Notes: generated from the sequence alone by a model not told the origin. Counted from the first letter of the stretch, positions 25,250 through 38,524 are shown. The stretch: 64,000 nucleotides of DNA from Limonium bicolor (GCA_023374045.1 CM041779.1:296308167-296372166), one strand, 5' to 3'. Numbers and translations: made by a program.

Positions 25250-26655
25250 TGTTGGGAAAATTACTAACATAAGTAATAAAGCTAGCTAAACGGGCAAGTG
25301 CACCCAATTCGTTGCAATATAACAAGTGTCGTATCCACAAGGAAATTGGTTTCTAAATCCCAAGCTTCTGTACTTTAGTAAAATGCAAATAAAAACAGTA
25401 AACAGGGGGTTTAGCTGGAGGCAAGCTTAGCTATTTGTAAATGAAAAAGCAATAAAACAGTAAATTATTTGTTGATGGAATGGGTGGAAAAGTACCCTAG
25501 GATAGTGGGGAATCACCTAAATCACACAAAGAATCTCATAACCATAACTCATTATCTCATTGTCTATTAGAGTTCAATTCATGAATCCCCAAATCATGGG
25601 AAACCCAATTCTTACCTAATTAGTCAAACCCCTTAATTAAAGGAGGTTTAAGGCACTAAGTAGCATTAAGCAAAAACTCTTAAATAATAGCCCTAAGATT
25701 TTACCCCCAAAATCAAGAGAGCAAAAGTTATGGTTTATCCCCCTTTTAGTCAAATTCCAAACTCAAACTCAAATGTTGAATGGAACCACCATAAATGCAA
25801 TAAGAGATCAATTTAAAGCATTAATTGATATTGAGGGGAATAAAACAAGAGCATTCAATGAGTTAGGTTTTTAGCATTCAATGAGCAACATTAGGGTCAA
25901 ACCCCATCCTATGATACAAATGAGACTACTCAACCATTAATAAAGGAAAGAGAAGGGAAGAGGGAGAGTTAGCCATGGGAGGAGCTCTAGAGCTTAAATG
26001 AAGGTAGATTTCTTCAATCTCTTCTTCTTCTTCATCTTCTTCTCTTCTTTTCTCCTCTTCTTTTCTCCCTTGTTTTCGCCTCTATCTCTCTCCTCTTTCT
26101 AGTTGGTGTCGTGTGTGTTGAAGAATGAGAAAGAATGCCCAAATCCAGCTTTTTAAAGCAAAAAATGGGCAAAAATTCCCGTCCGACCGACCCACCCTAG
26201 GGTCGGTCCGTGGGTCGGTCAGCCCTCTGGTAAAGAAATCACGTGCACATTTTTCAACCCGACAGACCCTCCTAGGGTCGGTCGATTCCAGTAGCTTTCG
26301 GCCCCTAAAATTAGCAATTCCGGGCTCCGGAACTTCTGACGGTCCTAGGGTCGGTCGGGACCAGTAGTGAATTTCTTCAACTTGTGCGGGGCCTAGAATC
26401 TTCGTTGTGGCTCAGAATCGCTCTCCGTTTGCGGCGTTGGAAAGCTTGAAAGATGGGGGATCTGTTGATGCACTTCTCTAGCTCTAAAAGAACCCAAAAG
26501 TATGCTCAAAATGATATTTTACCTATCAATAGATCAAACTATATGAGTTCACTATTAAACACAAAAACACTCTATTAAGTGGTGAAATATGTTATGCACC
26601 AAGTAAATTGAAGGTGAATAAAGACCTTAAAATAGCATTATTTCACCACTTATCA
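25250..26655 (-). mobile_element. Probable solo LTR or short retroelement, reverse orientation
   Basis: On the minus strand it starts TGATAAGTGGTGAAATAA at 26655, a common start for plant Tat/Ogre-type LTRs, and interrupts another LTR there. Inside are GC-rich GGGTCGGTC repeats (26180-26370), a TATA-like TTTAAAAAG (near 26150) and a CT-rich tract (25990-26100). The far end is not resolved; 25280-25350 has a GGGCAAGTGCACCC motif frequent at the other end of such LTRs. There is no coding region and no target duplication could be confirmed. Confidence 0.45.
26180..26372 (-). repeat. GGTCGGTC-rich block
   Basis: It contains CCTAGGGTCGGTC three times plus GTGGGTCGGTC, with the spacer text GATTCCAGTAG. 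Both motif and spacer resemble the palindromic arrays in the LARD and Tekay LTRs, although the flanking LTR is otherwise unrelated. Confidence 0.6.
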
Positions 26656-26998
26656 ACAACACAAGGAGAGTAAGATTTAGTGTGGATGGAAGGAGAAACC
26701 GCAGTAATTAGTGAAGATGTGGGGAGTAGTTAGGTGAAGAAGAATTGAAATAGAGGTGCATGTCAGTAGAGAATGAAGGCGGTCGTGACAAGAAAAGAAG
26801 GAAGAAGGAGAAAGAAGGCAAAGAAAAGAAAATAAATCAGGCTAAGTTCTCCTTGTTTATAATTAACTTCCTTACCCCTTAATTACTAATATATCTCCAT
26901 AAATAAAATATGATTTTTAGTATTATTCTCAATATCCACTATACTTACTATAGAGTATTTAATGGGTAATATAACACTTATACTATATGGGTATTTCA
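26656..26998 (-). repeat. Part of the 3' LTR of a decayed gypsy element
   Basis: It ends (plus strand) in GGGTATTTCA, the complement of an LTR start TGAAATACCC. Complemented polypurine sequence CACCCCCTTAAAG lies just outside, followed by integrase coding sequence. The rest of the LTR is cut by the LTR at 25250-26655. Confidence 0.6.
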
Positions 26999-26999
26999 T

Positions 27000-28284
27000 T
27001 ATCACCCCCTTAAAGAAAGCTTCGGCCATGAAGCTGAAATTCAATCTCATGCTAGACAAGAATTATGAGGTTTCTAAGATATTGTATTTATTCTTGATTT
27101 TTAAGATGCTCATGTTGCATTTCACTCTGGTAAAGGAAGTTATGACCTCATACTTAAACGATTACCGGATCAAAAAAATTGTGGGTACTTTTTTCTCATT
27201 TCCTCCTCAACCTCCCAAGTAAGAAACATGAAAAAAATTATGCACCTTCTCAAGCTCCAAGGGTAATGCAAGTTTGTAAGCCACTTTCCTATCTTTTCCA
27301 AAATCTCATACGGTTTGATGAACTGTGGACCCAACTTTCCCTTTTTTCCCAAATCTTGTAACTCTTCTCATAGGAGAAACCTTTAAGAACACCCTATCTC
27401 CCACCTCAAATTCCATTAGCCTCCTTTTTAAATTGGCATATGATTTTTGTTTGTCTTGGGCTGCCTTCATTCACTTTTGAAATACTCAGACTTAGTTCAA
27501 GGTCTTCTTGATTGATCGAGGCCCAAAAACAAATGTCTCACTGATGTCACTCTAACATAGAAGAGTTATACAGTCGCTACCATAGAGAGCTTCATGAGGA
27601 TCCATCTTTATGCTAGAATGGTAACGGTTGTTGTATGAAAATTCAAGCAAGTGCAATCTAGCAGCCCAAGAACCTTGGAAATCCATCACACAAGCTCAGA
27701 GCATATCCTCCAAGGTTTGCATTGTTCTTTCAGTTTGTCCATCTGTGGTTGGATGAAATGATGTGCTCAACTTTAGTTTGGTACCCATAGCCTTCTGTAA
27801 CTGCTTCCAAAAATAGGCTAAAAATCATGAATCCTTATCAGAAATAATGGTCTCTGGGACCCATGGTACCACACCACATTCTTCATATAAGAATTAACCA
27901 ACTGATTCATCGTCCAGATATTCCTCATAGGTATGAATCTAGCAGTCTTAGTAAGCCTACCAACAACCACCCATTTCTGATTTACTTCACCCTTTGCTAA
28001 GGGTAACCCGGTCACAAAATCCGTAGCAATAGAATCCCATTTCCATTTGGGAACATTTAAGGGCTTTATTAGTCCTCGTATTTTTTTGCTCGAACTTCAC
28101 TATTTGGCAAGTGTGGCACCTAAACATAAATTCAGCCACTTCAGTCTTCATCCTGGGCCACCAAAATTGCTTCTTTAGATCTTTATAAACCTTTTCACCT
28201 CCTAAGTGAACTGAGTAAAGAAAATTATGTCTCTCCTACATCAATTTCTCTTTCACTTCCACACACTTTTGTGGCACACACCAT
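27000..28284 (-). pseudogene. Gypsy integrase, decayed (right half at 38821-40195)
   Basis: The minus strand shows remnants in chromovirus order: zinc-binding region (near 28100), WVVVGRLTKTARFIPM (catalytic core near 27940), then the GPY/F-type module GKLGPQFIKPYEILEKIGK (near 27330) and HVFHVS-like sequence (near 27230). Many stops and frameshifts are present. The CACTA transposon interrupts it at 28285. The CAT bases on both sides and the collinear continuation at 38821 show that both halves were one element. Confidence 0.82.
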
Positions 28285-28299
28285 CACTAGTACAAAAAT

Positions 28300-28560
28300 G
28301 ACCTATTTCGGCGCCCCTATCTCGGCGGTTGTACTAGGAACCACCGAGATAGGTCCTCCGTAATTTTTTTAATTAAACAAATAACATCTATTTCGGCGGT
28401 TCCTAGTAACAACCGCCGAAATAGATATATTTGGTTGTCTATTTCGGTGGTTGCTACTAGGAACCGCCGAAATAGAGGTTATTTTTTTAATTAAAAAAAT
28501 TACGGAGGACCTATTTCGGCGATTTTTAGTAACAACCGCCGAGATAGGTCGCTTAATAAA
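28300..28560. repeat. CACTA left subterminal palindromes
   Basis: The motif TATYTCGGCGGTT and its complement AACCGCCGARATA alternate about eight times, forming nested stem-loops separated by short GTACTAGGAA or CTAGTAACA loops. In En/Spm elements such subterminal repeats bind the transposon-encoded regulator. Open frames across this block are by-products. Confidence 0.85.
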
Positions 28561-29012
28561 CACCCCCACCCAGCCCCGACTGTTACGCTGTTACAACCCT
28601 AACCCTCTTCTCTTCTCTGTAACGGGCGAATTTGAGTACCAATCTCGACAGCCACCACACCACCGCCGCTCGACGTCCGTCGCCCTCCCCCGCCTTCGCC
28701 GTCGTCGCGCCGCCGTCGCCGGTCGTGCGTGGTTGTCATCGGAAGTTGTTGCTGCAACCAAGAACCGCAGCTACAATATACTGGGTAAAACAAGTCCAAT
28801 TCGGTTTTGACTAAAAAATTACAAATGTGTTGTTAAAATTGGTAGATGTGTGTCACATTATGATTGTTGATGCTGATATTTATTGTGTGTGTCAAATCTT
28901 TGAAAGATTTGGTTGTTAAACTAATCAAATTATGTATGAACACAAGGTGTTTGATGAAATGTCTGAGTGAATATTTTTACTGTTTTTTGCCCTTTTTTAA
29001 GTATAGTTAGGC
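28561..29012 (+). other. CACTA 5' region: CT/GC-rich leader
   Basis: A pyrimidine-rich leader (28590-28620) and a CCGCCG-rich stretch (28660-28740) suggest the promoter-proximal transcript start and first exon, but no protein is recognisable. The remainder is AT-rich and intron-like. Confidence 0.35.
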
Positions 29013-29710
29013 AGGGGCGGACCGACTTGGGTGCGTACTGTGTTTGTTGACACATATGGAAAAGAAAATTGCCTAACGTTTTACTTATTGTTATAATTAA
29101 CTAATTTATTTATTAATTTAACACATTGTTACGGAGCAATAGAGATCTGTACTATATATATAAACCCTAAAAAGTCTTAACAAAGCACTGCAACTCCGCG
29201 AGTCTGTAAAGACTGTAGAGGAGTACGAGCTTCTCTCCTATTTTATTCATCAATCAATCAACATTAAATTTTATTTTTTTAATAGAATTACTTATTTACT
29301 TGTACGACGCATACTATTATATTCAACAGTAGCATCAAATTTCAGCTTTTTAATCGATTAGCTAATGACAGTAGATTTATATCATGGTAAGACACATAGA
29401 TCAGAAATTGATATCTTTTTTTTCTGCTGCCTAGTTTGCTATAGTGTTTGCCAAAATCAAAATATTTTGTGGGTTCAATTTTTTTCTAGTCATTAATTTT
29501 TATATTTAGGTATTCAATAGTTTAACTATTAATTAAAAACTTGTTAAGTAATTGTTAGTAACAATTTAATATATCTTACATTTGTTGAACTGAAATACAA
29601 TTAATAGATATGGTATAATTAATAAAATTAGTACATTTATTTCTATAGGTTTGATATGGAAAGGTTTTTTATAGAAAAATAGCTTCATCATCGGAGCCAA
29701 CGCCCGCCCA
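29013..29710. mobile_element. Possible hAT-type MITE inside the CACTA element
   Basis: It starts CAGGGGCGGA and ends GGAGCCAACGCCCGCCC, resembling the degenerate GGGGCGGAGCC termini of plant hAT elements. The interior is AT-rich with no gene. Terminal pairing is imperfect and no 8-bp duplication was confirmed. Confidence 0.3.
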
Positions 29711-29739
29711 AGAAATAATTGATATACCGAACGAATGTG

Positions 29740-31400
29740 GTTGATAAAGATGTAAACAAAGTCGTGTTGTTAGCAATATAGTGTTGCGCCCTCAATTGAT
29801 ACTTATTTTGCGTTTGCGTTGCCTCTGTAGAGATTGGTACTGCTACACGTCTCGCATGCCCGATTGAGAAGAGGGGCTGAAAACAATTCCTTTAGGAACC
29901 GGTAATATACTTTAACTTATCTCTTCATTCTCTTCACTCGCTGTAAATTTTCAATTAACGTAACTACAAATAAGGAATAAATTTGGTATATATTAGTTTG
30001 GTTTATGATGGAAATTTGTGTTGTTGAATAATTGGTGAATGCTTAATAATAAGCATGGTTGTGTCTTTGTAGAGGGAAATCACTAAATGGGTTCACCGGA
30101 TTGAAGTCGTACGGGGCTGAATACCTTTCATTTGTGAACCCGTAATATACTCAACCTACATCTTCATCTTTTTAGCTCATTATATAATTTTGCAATCCTA
30201 ATTACAAACAATTAACATACGTAAACTAATGAGTTTGTATTCTATCTACAGAGAAGTGGTTAACAAACTCCTCATTCATTGCACGGTAGATTGAAAGCGG
30301 AGTGGAAGAACGGTAATATAATCTAACTTATCATTTTTCTCTTTTGTACTTTGTATTTGATTTCCACAAATTATTGGAATTTGGTTTGATGAATAAATTT
30401 GGTATATTAGTGTGGTTTATGATAGAAATTTGTGTTGTTGAATGATTGGTGAATGCTTAATAATAAGCATGGTTGTGTCCTTGATTTCCACAAATTATTA
30501 AAATTTGGTTTGATGGATAAATTTGGTATTAGTTTGATTTGTGATGGAAATTGTGTTGATGAATGGTTGGTGAATGCTTAATAATAAGCATGGGATAGGT
30601 AAAATTATGCAAAAGTCATGCCGATTTTTTTTTAAATTCTCTTCGTAATTAATATTGTTTGATGTATGTGTATATGTCTAACAATATCTAATTTTTTTAT
30701 CAGGTCTCACTACATTCAAGTCCGTGAATCACCTCTCTTGTTTCCCGCCTTCTTCCAGTACTGTTGCACTTTCCTCCTCTGTGCACAAGTAAGTAACTAA
30801 ACCTTATTTTTTGTTTAATAAATGCAATTATGTATTTAAATATAATTGCTAGTACATAATTTAGCTTCATTCCATATTTGTTGATGCATTTCTTTTGTAA
30901 TTTATTTTTTGTTGCATCTCTCACACAGAAGCGTACCTCTCAGGAACCAGTCTCCCCTGTCCATAAATCCTTAAAAAACAAGTACGTATTTTAACTCTCG
31001 ATTCTTTGTTAATTCTAAACCGGTTTGAACTTATACAGTGGAGAATTGAAAGCGTTGATTTGATGATCTGAATTTGCAATTGGTTTTCAGTTAGCTAGTA
31101 AAGAATTGATTTATTTTAATTGTTGGTTGCTGCCATTGTTGGAATGTTTGTGGTTGTGATGACTTTGGTGAGTGCTGAATAATAAGCACGGGATGTGTAC
31201 AATTATGCAAAGGTCATGCCGAATTTTTTGTAGAAAAAGTATTCGTAATATTGTTTTAAACACCGGTTTCTGTTTTAGAAGTGCAACAATTTCTTAAATT
31301 TAAAATGCTAGTTTATTTTGTGTTTGCAACCTTAGAGTTAGGCTAGACTAATTGACAATCATCCCAGTCATGCTCCATAAAGAAATAAACATGTGCAACT
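29740..31400 (+). repeat. Repeated exon-like units upstream of the TNP2 gene
   Basis: Three short related blocks (about 29850-29905, 30100-30152 and 30285-30320) each have a GGGGCTGAA- or GGAGTGGAA-like core and end just before GTAATATA, a splice-donor-like sequence. A second motif, TGGTGAATGCTTAATAATAA, recurs near 30030, 30450 and 30565, and in altered form near 31170. The region looks like duplicated leader exons and introns. No protein is recognised. Confidence 0.4.
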
Positions 31401-31461
31401 TAATACAGGCCATATTCTACAAAGGCTCTAACTCACACCTGTGATCTGTTGCACATGTAGT

Positions 31462-34400
31462 ATGGAGCGTGACTGGATGTATGGTGATAGAGGCGAACAT
31501 TTTGACAAAATGCTGAAAGAGTTTTGCAAAGCTGCAGTGCAACACAAGGACAGGACAAAGGCGGAGAAAATTCCATGTCCTTGTGTTGATTGTGGTGTGG
31601 TTAGACATTATTCAAGCATCAACCTCGTACAACTCCATGTGAAGACCCGTGGTTTCATGCCACATTATACAAAATGGATTTTTCATGGAGAACGTGTTGA
31701 AGATAATGCTTCATCTTCCTACAGTCACGATCGGTGTAACTCAAGAACCGAGCAGACATTCGATACTACTAACGAGTCAGAACTCCCAAGCGCTTCCGGA
31801 GTCAATGTTGACAGTGAGTCGACTTATCATGATGAACAAATTGACGAGATGCTTGTAACGTTGAGGATAACTTTGTCGACCGGCCGGATGAGTATCAAAG
31901 GTTGTTGGACGCATCCAAAACGGCGTTGTATCCTACTTGCACTAAGTACACGAAATTGACAGCTATATTGAATTTGTTCAACCTGAAGGGAAGATATGGA
32001 TTGAGTGACAAAGGTTTCACGGCATTCCTCGAGCTGATTCATGATATGCTACCGGATGAGAACGGTCTCCCTACACCACGTATGAGGCAAAGAAATGGGT
32101 GTGTCCAATGGGAGTAGAGTACAAAAAAATTCACGCGTGTCCAAACAACTGTGTGTTGTACAGGGGTGAATACGAACATCTGGACAATTGCCCGAAATGT
32201 TCGTTGTCCCGGTATAAGCATAAAGATGGTGAGTACTCCTCCGTTCAGAAAAAAAGCCCTCCAGCAAAACTTGTTTGGTATTTGCCGATTATACCCAGAT
32301 TCAAACGGTTGTTTGCGAATCCGAAAGATGCAAAGAACATACGATGGCATGCGGAGGGTAGAAAGAGTGATGAGAAACTAAGACATCCAGCAGATGGGCC
32401 TCAGTGGAGAAACATCAATAGACGGTACAAAGAACATTTCGGACATGAAGATAGGAATCTGAGGCTTGGGTTATGTACTGATGGAATGAACCCGTACGGC
32501 ACATTGAGTAGTCAACACAGTACATGGCCTGTTCTGCTAGTGATCTACAATTTGCCCTCATGGTTGTGTATGAAACGAAAGTACATCATGTTATCTCTCC
32601 TGATATCTGGTCCCAAGCAGCCAGGTAATAGCATTGATGTGTACCTTGCCCCTCTGATCGACGATCTGAAGCTATTGTGGAATGAGGGGACCGTGGTATA
32701 TGATGCTTATGCAAGAGAGAATTTCACGCTCAAGGCTTTGTTGTTCTGTACCGTCAATGACTTCCCTGCGTATGGGAACTTGTCCGGTTACACGGTTAAA
32801 GGACATTTGCATGTCCCATTGCGAGGAAGACACTTGTTCGGACCGTTTAAAACATTGTGGGAAGAATGTTTATATGTGTCATCGACGTCTTCTCCCCGAA
32901 GATCACCCTTATCGAGTAACGAAGAGAAAGTTGTTCAATGGTCAAGCCGAAACTCGTGTGGCCCGTCTACCTCTGAGCTCTGAGGAAGTGTACGAAAAGG
33001 TTAAGGACATTGCAAATGTATTTGGAAACACATCAAAACCGGCGAAAAACATTTGGAAAAAGTGTTCTATCTTTTGGGAACTACCTTATTGGCGTCATAT
33101 TTCTGTGAGACACTGCTTAGACATCATGCACATTGTGAAGAACGTTGGTGAGGCAGTGAGTGGGACTTTACTCAATATACCCGGCAAAACAAAAGACGGA
33201 TTGAAAATCAGAAAGGACATGCAAACCATGGGTATACGAAAGGAGTTACACCCACAAGAGAACGGGAAACGAATCTACCTACCTCCTGCATGCTACACGC
33301 TCTCAAAGGCTGAAAAGATTAGTTTCTGCAAATGTCTGCACTCGGTAAAAGTACCGTCTGGGTACTCTTCAAACTGGAAGAACATTGTATCGATGAAGGA
33401 TTTAAAACTTTTAGGCATGAAATCTCACGATTATCATGTACTGATGTTACATCTTCTTCCGGTCGCAATTCGAGGGATATTGCCATCTGATGTCAGAAAT
33501 GCTTTAACTCGGTTATGTTTCTTTTTCAACGCTGTTTGCTCCAAGGCAATTGACGTAACTCTCTAGATGATCTACAACGTGAAATTGTTATCACATTATG
33601 TCAACTTGAGATGTATTTCCCACCATCTTTCTTTGATATAATGGTACATCTAATTGTGCACATCGTTCGAGAGATACAGTTCTGTGGTCCGGTATACTTA
33701 CGGTACATGTACCCTTTTGAACGGTACATGGGTATTCTGAAAAGTAGAATGAAGAATAGGTATCGACCAGAGGGGAGCATTGTTGAAGCAACAGTGACTG
33801 AGGAAGTCACGGAATTTGTGACCGATTATTTGAGTGAGGCAGAGTCTATTGGTATCCCAAAACCACGACACTATGGCAGGTTTAAGGGTAAAGGTGTTAT
33901 TGGTAGAAAGATCGTGCAAGTTTCGCGTCTACTTATTCATCAAGCACATTTGTTTGTCTTACAACATCTTGAGGTTGTTGAACCTTATTTGGAAACCCAT
34001 ATGGTTGAGTTAAGGCATCAAAATCCTTTGAAAGGCCACATTTGGCTGACAAAGGAACAAAACCGAGTTTTTATCCAATGGTTCAAAGATCATGTGTTCA
34101 CATTAGCATCATCAGATCCAGAAGCTGTAAGCGAAGAGATCAGATGTTTGGCAATCGGACCTGAAACTAATATTACATCATTTGAGGGGTATGATATTAG
34201 TGGGTATACATACTACACTGCACGCCAAGATGCCAAATCGATAAACCAGAATAGTGGGGTAAAAATTGAAGCTGCTGCCACTGAGTACCACAGCGGTAAC
34301 CGATCTCAACCAGTTAGTAATTGGTATTATGGTGTCATCGAGGACATCTGTGAACTAGACTATGACATTGATTCCTTTCTGTTGTTTCGGTGCAAGTGGG

Positions 34401-34621
34401 TGGACAACCGACGCGGGTACCAAAATGATGGAGGGCTTACCTTGGTTGATCTTTCACGGTTACACGGTTATAATGATGATCAATTTGTTCTGGGAAAGGA
34501 TTGCGAACAAGTGTGGTATGTTGAGGATCCGAAAGACTGCAGATGGTCTGTTGTTCTTCCAGGAAGAAGGCCGGTTGTAATCGAAAATGAAAATGAGGAT
34601 AACGATGAAAATGGACTGTAG
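31462..34621 (+). pseudogene. CACTA TNP2-type transposase, frameshifted
   Basis: The start MERDWMYGDR opens the transposase-associated zinc domain (CPCVDCG near 31580). The TNP2 core follows: KIHACPNNCVLYRGEYEHLD, CPKC, ADGPQWRNI, LGLCTDGMNPYG, VYLAPLIDDLKLLW, YGNLSGYTVKG, then CHRRLLPEDHPYR and HCLDIMHIVKNV. From 33611 come the DUF4218-like MYFPPSFFDIMVHL and YMYPFERYMG and a C-terminal DUF4216-like FRCKWVDNRRG. I infer breaks near 31855, 32075, 32860 and 33556 because homology changes frame. The enzyme would cut and rejoin element ends. Total length, about 1000 residues, is normal for the family. Confidence 0.9.
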
Positions 34622-34869
34622 AGGAAACATCCTTGTTTCCTACTGGATTACCGGATTCGATTGATGATACCGAAAACGATTTGCTCTACGCACGATCAGA
34701 CCATGATGAGGGTGTTTGGGTAGAAAATATGAAATGATTTATGTTTTTGTACGTGTCAGGTAATGTTGTTAGTAGAATGTAGACTGTAATGTCATCTTAA
34801 CTGTTATTGTTATGCATCATAGTATTTATGTTATGAGTTTATCTGATGAAAATGCTTTTGTTTTTTTTG

Positions 34870-36235
34870 CAGTGGATGATCACCCTATGGATGACCCCAT
34901 TGGACGGCTTCTCGACTGGAGAACCTGAGCCACAGCAGAATAGACCAAGTAAGCGGGTCACAAGAGGAGGAAAGAAGAAGAAGGACCAGTTAGCAGTACA
35001 CGAGACTGAGGCTGGCCCTTCACAGCAGACCGAAGAGGAGTCAGTTGTCCCACCAGAGGCGAAGAAGCAAAAGAAGAGAGGTGCAACACGTGGGCTGAAG
35101 GCTAACAAGGGCCCTCCTACAAAACCGGTGGACTTCAATCAGTTCAACCAACCCCATGGAAATTGGAAGAATGACTTCACCGCTTACGGTAGCCATTTGG
35201 TGAAGTCATATTGCAACATAAACCACAACTGGAAGCAAGTGCCTCAATCATTGAAGGATACTATGTTTCAGCGTCTTCAGGTAAATCTCTACATTATTAC
35301 TATGATCTTTTGTGAAATAATAGAACATTTATGTTTACTTTACTAACTGAATGATCATGTACGTAGTCTCGTTTCTCCGTGGATCCCGCACTTAAAAAGG
35401 ATGTGCTATCAGCGATGTCGAAACAGTTCCGGGACCACAAGAATAAGTTGGCTGACAAGTTCATCTACAAGATGCCTACTCCAGAAGATCCAGATGAGCC
35501 AGATCATGGTGGAGACGGTGAGAGACCACCATGGGAGGTTTACGAGGGCATAACAGAAGAGCAATGGCTACAATTTGTTGAGAGGCGTCACACACCGGAG
35601 TTCCAGGTGCACTTTATTGTCATACATACATAAATTAATCTTAATTTCTTATGTTTTTTTGTGTTCAATTTCACTTAACATGATCCCATTAATTTATGCA
35701 GGCTCTCCGTGCGCAACAACAAGCAAATGCTAAGAAGAATCTGTACCCTCACCACTTAGGTGGAAAAAGTATTGCTCAAAGGGTACCAGAATGGGAGCAA
35801 AAGGGATATCTGCCCACGGATGGCTCATTGGATGCCAGTGGCAGAAGAATGAAAGTGTGGGAGTTAAGCCACATTCCGAAGAACTCTACTCCCGAAAATC
35901 CTCAATACGATGAAGCCACGAGAGCAGTTATTGCTCAAATGGTAAGTGATATCATTTCATTTTCAGTCAAACTGTTCATTTCATTTGTATATGAACTTAT
36001 GTTAAACTAATAACTGTATTTGTGTGTTGTATTAGGGTGAATTAAGCTCTCAGCTCACCCAGGGCACCTGGACCTCACAGAGGAATGATGATCCTCTTAC
36101 ACGCGCTCTTGGTAAGAAGGATCATCCAGGTCGTGCCATTGGGTTTGGTGGGCACGTTGGTATCCGCCAGGCATTTGGCGCACCCGGGTCCAGAATCAGC
36201 CAGGGAAGTCGATTAGCTACGAGGAGCACCTGAGA
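34870..36235 (+). CDS. CACTA plant transposase domain exons (Transposase_24 type)
   Basis: Exons with good GT-AG borders: 34870-35280 (basic, with RVTRGGKKKK and KKQKKRG), 35367-35606 (VDPALKKDVLSAM... PPWEVYEGITEEQW), 35701-35940 (NAKKNLYPHHLGGKSI, WELSHIP) and from 36035 (LTQGTWTSQRNDDPLTRALG, GHVGIRQAFG). These motifs are typical of the plant transposase family found next to TNP2 in CACTA elements. The basic N-terminus suits DNA binding and nuclear entry. It runs on to the Ulp1 exons at 36560-38231, probably in one transcript, although the linker near 36200-36420 has a frame change. Confidence 0.75.
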
Positions 36236-36559
36236 GCGTTGGCTGAGATGGAGCAGAGGATTACTCAGAACGTCGACGAGAGGATCGCTCAGGCTATCAA
36301 GGATTCAGCCACAGCAGCATGAAAGCCAAGAGGTTTCTCGACCACCAGTTGATCAGTCACCCATTCAGCAGCAGAGTGCACCGGTAGTGAGAAGTAGTGT
36401 CCACTCGGCTGATCCGTTTCCCTATGCATCTCTAAAGGTTAGACTAACATTTCAATTGAGTACATGACGATTATGATTTTTCACTTGATCACTAATATCA
36501 TCATAGAAGAATTCACAATTTTTATCTAAACAAGTTCCACATAACACTCAGGCACCCAC

Positions 36560-38231
36560 TGAGTGCCATCTGTTTTTACAAATTGGAGTAGAAGAGGTCA
36601 TGGTTGCATGGGGAAAACTTTTCCCCTCTCTTCCAAGTGATATTGTGCACGGTGAACCACTCCGACATTACCATGCACGAGTGCTTCTAGACGAATTTGT
36701 TGCAGAGCATGCTGACGTCGGTTTACCGGTGCCGATCCCACAAAGACCTACCTTGCGTTCTGCACAAACTGCGACAGTGCAGTGGCCTACGATTGGTCAG
36801 ACTCCCTGGGCAGGTATTACTCTTAACCGTTGCTATAAAACTATTGGTGTACCACCTTGCATCCATATACTTAATTAGACTAATATCATAGGATATGAGC
36901 CGACCGAAGACTGATAAGGGCAAAGGAAAAAGAATTGCCACACCTGTGCAATCAAAGGCATCCACAAATTTTGTGCTTAGACCTGCTTTGGTGGAGAAGA
37001 GAATATTGGCCGGCTTGTCGACTATATGCAGATTCTGCATTCCTCGTTGTTGCTGCTACCACCTGATTCTGATTCCCTCACTGTGGAAGATCCCGAGCGG
37101 ATATTTCACTATATAGTTCAAGGAGAAGATATACATCGATTTGGGATGTATATGTCCGACTTCGAGGAGTGCTTCAGGAGGGATTGGTTGAATGTGTCGA
37201 TTATCAAGTCGGCCGCCATGTGAGTGACTTCTACCTTTTATATTTTGAATTCATTAATTGGTGATGAATTAGATGTTTGAATAAAAAGTTAATGACTAAT
37301 GATATTGCCTCATAGGTGGGTGCATGATAAGGCGATCAATGTCTATGAAGATCAAGATTTGGATTCCTGTGTCCTGCTATGTGCAGTGAAGTCCAGATGA
37401 CAAGTGATATGCAAGGCCTTATGCAATATATGACGAATGCCCTCTTTGAATGTTCTAACAAGTCATTTATTATGCTGCCATATCATTCAGGTATGATATT
37501 TGACTATTTCTCTTAGTATTATCTAAAACATATAGTTTGTGTTAGTTGCTTAATGATTTCAACACATTGTGTAATTTGTGGACAGTCGACATTGGTCATT
37601 GCTTGTGCTGGTGATGTCGAAGCACCCACGAATCTTGCAATTTGACTCACTTGGTAGGGTGCCAAGAGACCGAAGATCTCCACCGCAATACTGGGGTAAT
37701 TAGTTTGTTATCGTAAACAACAATTATTATTACTTAACATTAACTGTTTCATAACTTGCTACTGATGCTTAAAACTATATATAGCTGATGTATATAGTTC
37801 CATGAGAGCTGCATTATCTCTCCAGGGTATAACAATGAAGAGTAACATCCCTTGGAACACTGTCAAGGTACTCTATTAATTGATAAATTTGTGTGATAAT
37901 GTTTAAACTTGTTTATAACTGTCAATATGTGCGTTTGTATAGTGTCCGGTGCAGCCTGGGGGTTCAGAATGTGGATACTATGTCATGAGATTCATGAGTG
38001 ACATAGTAGGAGCGGCAAACCTTTTACCAGAGCACTCGTTAGACAGGTAACATTCTTTGAAAGTTTAGTTATGCTCTTTACATGTTGTTAGACTTGTACA
38101 TTTTAGATTAATGTTCATTTTTTTTCAAGGCTTACGAAGAAGTGTTCAAAGGTGGTCAGTATGATGATGCTCAAATTGTTGAGATGCTTGAGGAATGGTC
38201 GGAGTTCGTCTGCACAAGTTTAATGAATTGA
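36560..38231 (+). CDS. Ulp1-like SUMO protease domain of the CACTA element (C48 family)
   Basis: The last exons carry a C48 cysteine protease: GRHWSLLV gives the catalytic His (near 37590), FDSLG the Asp (near 37640), and PVQPGGSECGYYVMRFM the Gln and Cys (near 37945-37995). Clean introns separate the exons (for example 37225-37315, 37490-37585, 37696-37783, 37870-37941 and 38048-38130). The final exon ends TGA at 38231. Frames change near 37020 and 37380, so the annotation or the copy may be faulty there. Ulp1 enzymes cut SUMO; Ulp1-like domains are known passengers of plant CACTA and MULE elements. The triad is intact. Confidence 0.8.
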
Positions 38232-38520
38232 TGATCATGAAGATGTTTTGTGAACTTTTTGAGTATGTAAATGTAACTCTGTACACTTGTGGATGGTGTA
38301 ATGGTAGATTTGAATTGTAATGGTGTTTTTTATTTGTAATGAAAGTGTGAATTGCATTGGTTTTGTTAACTCTCAAATTGTGGTGCGTCGTTGGTATTAA
38401 TTGGGAGCTTTTATAACTTTTTAAATGTGTGCTGGAGCTCCCTGTGGATGAAGCTTTATTACAGGTTCATTGAACAAATGCGGTGAATATATATATATAT
38501 ATAAGCTGGATGGAAAAAAA
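38232..38520 (+). other. 3' untranslated region of the CACTA gene
   Basis: AT- and T-rich sequence between the stop codon and the subterminal repeats, with AATGAAAG-type polyadenylation-like sequences near 38338. No other gene is visible. Confidence 0.4.
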
Positions 38521-38524
38521 CAAA

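Noticed and set aside
28369..28814. ORFs near the CACTA left end
   Set aside because: They read through subterminal palindromes and a CCG-rich leader, and neither strand matches a protein.
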